A stretch of DNA of 64,000 bases from Pinus tabuliformis (lineage: Eukaryota > Streptophyta > Pinopsida > Pinales > Pinaceae). The stretch spans positions 1,669,337,058 to 1,669,401,057 of the forward strand of contig CM062816.1 of NCBI GenBank assembly GCA_031772625.1, read 5' to 3'. Positions 59,648 through 64,000 of the stretch are shown here, one piece after another; the first letter of the stretch is position 1, and each line of letters opens with the position of its first letter. Below the pieces are notes generated by a model. It did no database searches. It had not been told where the DNA came from and saw only the letters and a program-made list of their open reading frames with translations. The position numbers were made by a program, and so were the translations under genes.

Positions 59648-60380
59648 TCAAGTTCTTGTGTGAGAATGGCATGGGATTGAGAAAGCACTAAAGGAGATGG
59701 GTTTGATCCATAATGGCTCCTTCAACTCCCCTTCAAAGGTCCTTTCCACTTCTTCTGCTCTAATCTCATCATATCTTAAGCAAGAGGCTAATGCCAACAA
59801 TTGTGCATCCCCCAAGTAAGGATTGAGGTCCCATACGGGCATATCAGAGAGGACAAGGTTATGCATATAGAATTCAACCAAATTTTCTTTGTCCTCCATG
59901 ATACACTTCATGAAAAGTCCTATGAAGTGTTTATTGTATTGCAACAATATGGTCCCTCTTTGGGATATTTGATTAATTTAGAATCTGCACCATTCATTTT
60001 TTAGGAACAATGAATATGCCTTTGATGGTTGCCTATAATTGGTAGCTTCTAAGGAAATATGTGCCATGGTTCCTAATGATGTTTCAATTGTTGAAATCTT
60101 AACAACTTTTTCTTTTAAAAATCCTTATGCTTGTTGTAATTGGCTCCTTAGATATTGGTTTTCCTTCTCAAGGGGTTCCCTTTTGCTGGATTCTTCTATT
60201 CTTAGGAAGGTCATTTCCTCCTTGACTTTGTTGACTTCATTCTCCATGCTGGCAAGATCCACCACCCCATTATCTTGGGAAATTATTTTCCACCTTTGGG
60301 TTTCTACTTTTCCTTCTCCACCACAATCATCAGGCGAGGTACTAGATGTGCAAGTGTCACTCTTCTTGACATCCCTAAAG
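59648..60380 (-). pseudogene. Unidentified coding remnant, copy B
   Basis: Equivalent of 22,888-23,620. The 99-codon ORF is again open, with about a dozen residue changes. Family unknown. Confidence 0.4.
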
Positions 60381-60971
60381 TGTTGAAATTGTAACTAGTG
60401 TTTGTCTTCATAACGTAATATAATTTTATCATTGACATATTTATTATTATTATATTTTATTTTGTGTCAAAGCATGTTCTTCATGCTCAAAGAGTCAAAA
60501 AGAGAAAATAATTTATTATGAGTCAAAATAAATTTTATTTGAGTTATGTTTCATTTGGCAATTTGAAAGAAAAGAATTTGAAATTTATTTTTGAGTCAAA
60601 GAGTCAACACAAAGACCAAGTTAGCCCTCTTTGGACAAGTTGGCCTATGTGGCACCTATTCGACCCTCCTAGACAGTGATATATAAGAGTTAGCTTGACG
60701 TCTGGGAAGACCATTCATTTCATAATATCATACATCGATTTTTGCACCTAATCAAAAAGAAAGAAATTCAAAGTCAAAGGAGAAGAGTAAAAAGTCAAAG
60801 GAGAGAGAAAAATAAAGTTTTTTGCCTTGTTTCTTTTTTTTTTTTCCCGTAGAAAAATCGTAATTTATATTCATATATGAAATAAATTACATTTTGTAGG
60901 TGCTTAGTAGCTGTCCATGAGTAGGACAAAAACAATGATAAAAATATAAAATAAATAAAAATACATCAAGC

Positions 60972-62339
60972 CTATACTTTTCTGCCCTTCTTCTTCTCCA
61001 CCCTACACCAACCCTGAGAGTCAGAAGGGGGAACAATGATGGCCTGCAGGTACTCTTGTGTGTTCACTGGAGGTTCTTTGTCGGATTCTGATCCTTCAGA
61101 TCCATGAGTTCTTTTGATGCCATTAACTTCCAGCTGTGGAATTTGCTGCTGCTGAATATGGTCCTCCATTTGAGGGTCTGGTGCTTTTTCTTCCTGTGTA
61201 CCATTCTGTTCCATATTTATATCAGGTTCCTCTTGGTTCACTGTATGCTCTGGCTGAATGTCCTCTTCTTCCAGCGGTTCTGTATGCTGCCACCCATTGG
61301 GCTTTTTTTGCTGTTTCTTGTTTCCTTTTGGATTCTTTCTGGCCAGTGGGCAAGAATATTGGAGGTGTCCTGTTTGCCGGCATCTGCGGCATCTGAATGT
61401 AGTGTTTTCATAGTCTAGGGGTTGTGTCCACTGAGTGTTGTTATAGTTCAATGAAATATGATCAGGCAGCCCCTGACTCAGGTCCACTTCAACGCAAATT
61501 CTGGCAAAAGTGAAGATTCCTCTGCTATATCTGTCTTCATCAATTTTTAGGAATTTCCCCAAGGAATTCCCAATGGCAGATAATACTATATGATGCCAGA
61601 AGTGTAATGGGAGGTTGTGAAGCCTCACCCAAACAGGCATTGTTGAGATTTTCATAGTGTTTGCGTCAAAATCAGCGAACCAAGGGGTAACAAAGAGGCC
61701 TGCATTACCCCAAAACCAAGGCCCCTCATTGATGATACTATCCCTTTCTTCCTCTGTATGGAAATTAACAATGAAAAAACCTTTTGAACATAGATGTATA
61801 TCACATTCTGGTGTCCAGCGGGAGTAAATCCATTGATGTAAAGCATCGGATTTTGGCCAGTAACCATTAAATCTACATATGACAGCATGTTTAGAGAGGT
61901 CAGAGTGTAGTGCAGTTACCTCTGGTATAGTAACTTGGAGCGTTGGGGATTCCAGTTTTTGTTCTACTATATATGGACCTGGTTGCTCTGGTGGTGACAT
62001 TGGTTTGTTCTGCATTTTTTCTTTCCCCTTGACTGCATCACGAAAGGAGCCTGGAGTCTTTGAGCCGGATCCGTTGCAACCTCCACGCAGTCTTAGGTTA
62101 AGAAAAATGGTTGTATCCTGACAGATCCCATATTCCTGTAGAGTAAGATGGTCCTGTAGGCTACGACCTGCACAAATCAGGTTCTGGTGTTTTGTGGGTA
62201 TTCCAAGTTGGTTTTGTATTTCGTTTTTTAGCTCTTGTATGTTTAAACTCATGCTGAGTCGCATGCAACGGTGGCTGCCCCCTGTTAGTTTGATGAAGAT
62301 TTGGATCCAATCTTTACCCTGGCAGTATGTTTCAGCCAC
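60972..62339 (-). CDS. Ubiquitin-like / DUF4283 / CCHC protein (LINE ORF1-type)
   Basis: The open frame is ~455 codons. Residues ~10-90 form a ubiquitin-like fold (WIQIFIKLTGG ... IQNQLGIPTKHQNLICAGRS ... LHLTLQ-type, ending LRLRGG), with the double Gly that deubiquitinases cut in ubiquitin fusions. Residues ~150-300 are a DUF4283 nucleic-acid-binding domain (KGFFIVNFHTEEERDSIINE, GPWFWG, MPVWVRLHNLPLHFW). CRRCRQTGHLQYSC is a CCHC knuckle, followed by a Gln/Glu-rich tail. This order matches ORF1 of some plant LINEs. The first in-frame ATG is inside the ubiquitin fold, after an upstream TAG, so the true start is missing or was supplied by splicing. The ORF ends ~125 bp before the poly(A). Confidence 0.85.
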   Translation of the reverse strand: MAETYCQGKDWIQIFIKLTGGSHRCMRLSMSLNIQELKNEIQNQLGIPTKHQNLICAGRSLQDHLTLQEYGICQDTTIFLNLRLRGGCNGSGSKTPGSFRDAVKGKEKMQNKPMSPPEQPGPYIVEQKLESPTLQVTIPEVTALHSDLSKHAVICRFNGYWPKSDALHQWIYSRWTPECDIHLCSKGFFIVNFHTEEERDSIINEGPWFWGNAGLFVTPWFADFDANTMKISTMPVWVRLHNLPLHFWHHIVLSAIGNSLGKFLKIDEDRYSRGIFTFARICVEVDLSQGLPDHISLNYNNTQWTQPLDYENTTFRCRRCRQTGHLQYSCPLARKNPKGNKKQQKKPNGWQHTEPLEEEDIQPEHTVNQEEPDINMEQNGTQEEKAPDPQMEDHIQQQQIPQLEVNGIKRTHGSEGSESDKEPPVNTQEYLQAIIVPPSDSQGWCRVEKKKGRKV

Positions 62340-62999
62340 ATTGTGGCAAAGCTTCGGTGGTTTGGTTGTTTTCTATAAAGAAACCATCGCTCCCCTGTTA
62401 TTTTTATTTTGTCCGCCCCACAGGGTCTCCAGATTTGGTTTATACAAGTCATTTTTGGAGTACTCTGTCACTGCTCCCAGATTTAAGGGGTCCTCAGTGG
62501 TCAGCCCCCTTACTTTCATGCTGGGCTTCCTCTGTCCAATTGATAACCAGGATGCCGCACGTTCCCCATCTCTTTTCCATTCGCACTTCGGCTTGAGTGA
62601 GGAAGCTCCTGTGCCAGGCCCAGTGTCATACCATTTCGTCCGTATTGTCGGTTTTGTTCTAGGCGGGCAGAAAAACCTAGCAGCCGCCTCTCAGCACCGC
62701 ATCTGTGGGTTCTTTCGAGTTTCACGCCCAGGCAGAGGGTTCCGGAGGATATTGATCCGGCCGGAAAACCCAGGATTCTGCTGGTTAGAATGTGGTAGAA
62801 AATACCCAAAATGTGGAAACGAATATTGTGAACGTACCTCTGCCGAGCATGGATTAATGTTCAGCAGATGGGGATCATCTACCGGCCAGCATAAATTCTC
62901 TATCAAACAGTCGAGGGTCTTGGGGAGGGTCTCTGCGAACAAGGGGGATAAAGGGGCCATCGTTGCAGAGCTCCGGAGGTTCCCCAATATCTCAATCCC

Positions 63000-63326
63000 C
63001 TGGAAGAAACCCCATTCTTGGCAGGCATTAGAAAAACTGTCCATTTCTTGTTTTCTTTGATCATCTTGTGCCTGTAGGCCGATCAACTTCTTGATGTCAA
63101 TAACAGAGACTGAGAATTCAACAGAAGCGAGTAATGAGACCGTGGGCCTCTCTTCCTGGGGTCTGATGTAACGTGGGAGAAGAGCATCAACAGCATCTTG
63201 GTGGACATCGATCTTGACAAACTCCTGCACTCTCTCCACGGAAATCACTTTGCCCCCGTTTGGAATGACGAAAGGGTTTGTAACTGCAACGGACATGACA
63301 GTAGCTTCTCGCTCGCCCAACTTCAT
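63000..63326 (-). pseudogene. 2-oxoglutarate/Fe(II) dioxygenase N-terminal fragment
   Basis: From the ATG the frame reads like the N-terminus of plant 2OG dioxygenases of the SRG1/flavonol-synthase type (DIOX_N): VERVQEFVKID, LLPRYIRPQEERPTV, FSVSVIDIKKLIG, FSNACQEWGFFQ. The similarity stops exactly after GFFQ, although the ORF stays open to 62,691 with unrelated sequence. This suggests exon-level joining. No iron ligands (HxD...H) are included, so it cannot be an enzyme. It lies at the 5' end of the retroposed chimera. Confidence 0.75.
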
Positions 63327-63873
63327 TGACCTGCAAAAACCTTTTCTAGATAACTAAGATATCACCTTTGCTATTTTATCTTTTTGAATCGTCACCCCTC
63401 TCTTGCCTTGTTTCTATTCACATGTGTGAATTTTTTGTGGAATATTTGAGGTAATTACATGGCTGAAATTTGACCTCTATTGTAGGACCAAAAATTCTAT
63501 GATTTTGACAATATTTTAGGAAGTTTGACCAATGTTGACTTTCATTGACTTTGACTTGCTAGAGGAGACTCTGAGGAGAGTTGACTTGGAACCTTTGTGG
63601 AATTAAGGTCTTGGTCTTGCTTTTGGATATCTCATTTTAATCTAATTCTAGAAGAAGAGGATTATTAGGTTTTCCCCCTTGTGGGGCTTTTTCCTGGCTT
63701 GGATCCTAAATCTTGGTGTCTCTTGTTTCTTTGTGATATTTATATTTTTGTACATTTGTGTAATTGCTTGATGAAGAAGACATAATAAATAATAAAGAAA
63801 ATAACTAGCATTCATAATTAATTATCAAGAATAGAAATCAATCATCATCTCTATTACACTTGGTTTCTCAACA

Positions 63874-63885
63874 TGGTATCCGAGC
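63874..63885 (+). other. Copia-2-type primer-binding site, copy B
   Basis: TGGTATCCGAGC directly after the LTR end. Copy A has TGGTATTCGAGC at the matching place. Confidence 0.8.
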
Positions 63886-64000
63886 TAAGGTAAAAGGAAG
63901 GCAACTTGAAGATCACAATTTGTTGGCATATTTAAAGACACTATTGCAACAATTATCTCTCTCTCTATCAAAGAAAATAAAGAAGGTTTGAAGATCATAT
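63886..64000 (+). other. Leader of the copia element after the copy B LTR
   Basis: Non-coding leader identical in layout to 24,544-24,660. The gag that should follow is beyond the window. Confidence 0.7.

Larger units (their letters stand above)
60835..63402 (-). mobile_element. Retroposed chimeric sequence with 13-bp target duplication and poly(A) tail
   Basis: Both sides carry TTGCCTTGTTTCT (60,822-60,834; 63,403-63,415), while copy A has it once. The low-coordinate end is a T-run, i.e. a poly(A) tail for a minus-strand transcript. These are marks of LINE-type target-primed insertion. The content, 5' to 3' on the minus strand, is a dioxygenase first-exon-like ORF, a spacer, then an ORF with ubiquitin-like, DUF4283 and CCHC parts. 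There is no reverse transcriptase, so it is either an ORF1-only LINE derivative or a processed chimeric mRNA. Confidence 0.88.
60381..63873 (+). repeat. Copia-2-type LTR, copy B (split by insertion)
   Basis: Starts tgttgaaattgtaact and ends tttctcaaca. After removing the 2,568-bp insert and one 13-bp target duplication it is ~912 bp, the same length as the copy A LTR. Confidence 0.75.
55343..64000 (+). repeat. ~6 kb duplicated segment, copy B (with 2.57 kb insertion; runs off right edge)
   Basis: Collinear with 18,590-24,660 throughout. The difference in length is fully explained by the insertion at 60,835-63,402 inside the LTR. It starts immediately after Gypsy-2 and is still matching at base 64,000. 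Confidence 0.92.

Noticed and set aside
61104..61418. Hydrophobic plus-strand ORF opposite the DUF4283 ORF
   Set aside because: Shadow of the real minus-strand frame, which has a clear CCHC knuckle and DUF4283 signature.
62194..63060. 288-codon plus-strand ORF across the retroposed insert
   Set aside because: It is antisense to the ubiquitin-like start and the dioxygenase fragment and has no recognisable domain.

Overview
This window is intergenic, transposable-element-dominated DNA from a plant nuclear genome. The evidence is Ty1/copia elements primed by initiator tRNA-Met, Tat-type Ty3/gypsy elements carrying an extra RNase H, plant-type introns, a UPF1 retrocopy and a DUF4283/CCHC open reading frame. 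Deep nesting and many old, stop-ridden copies suggest a large seed-plant genome, possibly a gymnosperm, but the sequence alone does not fix the species. I see no intact host gene and no rRNA, tRNA or CRISPR.

Layout. 1-5.2 kb: the 5' part of a Tat-type gypsy element on the minus strand (RT start, gag-protease-extra RNase H, primer site, 5' LTR), running off the left edge. 6.8-17.9 kb: an old copia element on the plus strand. It is broken in integrase by an LTR fragment (8.9-10.7 kb) and in reverse transcriptase by a three-LTR tandem of a non-autonomous element (11.6-16.1 kb, 5-bp target duplication). 18.6-24.7 kb and 55.3-64.0 kb: two direct copies of a ~6 kb segment holding a UPF1 retropseudogene, an unidentified coding remnant (both minus strand) and a copia LTR with its primer site. 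The right-hand LTR is split by a 2.57 kb retroposed chimera (60,835-63,402) with a 13-bp target duplication.

Centre (25.1-48.1 kb): two copies, E1 and E2, of a large DNA transposon lying in mirror image. Each is 10-12 kb, has 20-bp terminal inverted repeats (consensus AANAATGYAAACTTTGAAAC) and a 4-bp target duplication (ACTA, TTCA). Each carries two divergently transcribed, intron-containing genes: a DDE-type transposase (DUF7869-like, ending in a Tudor/BAH-like module) and a ParB-like domain fused to a beta-class DNA methyltransferase. Removing each element plus one target duplication restores an open reading frame in the host retroelement (copia gag for E1, gypsy pol for E2), so the boundaries are secure. 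Both copies are pseudogenised. The methyltransferase 5' UTR intron holds an extremely GC-rich, palindromic tract, 0.4 kb in E1 and 2.1 kb in E2.

48.1-53.1 kb: the rest of the gypsy element hosting E2 (RT, degenerate RNase H, integrase), a second RNase H after integrase, and an antisense spliced ORF. 53.1-55.3 kb is non-coding, probably the 3' part of that element.

I judge the E1/E2 family, a eukaryotic transposon carrying its own ParB-methyltransferase, to be the most likely undescribed system here. The tandem LTR array, the UPF1 capture and the ubiquitin-like/dioxygenase chimera are secondary points of interest.
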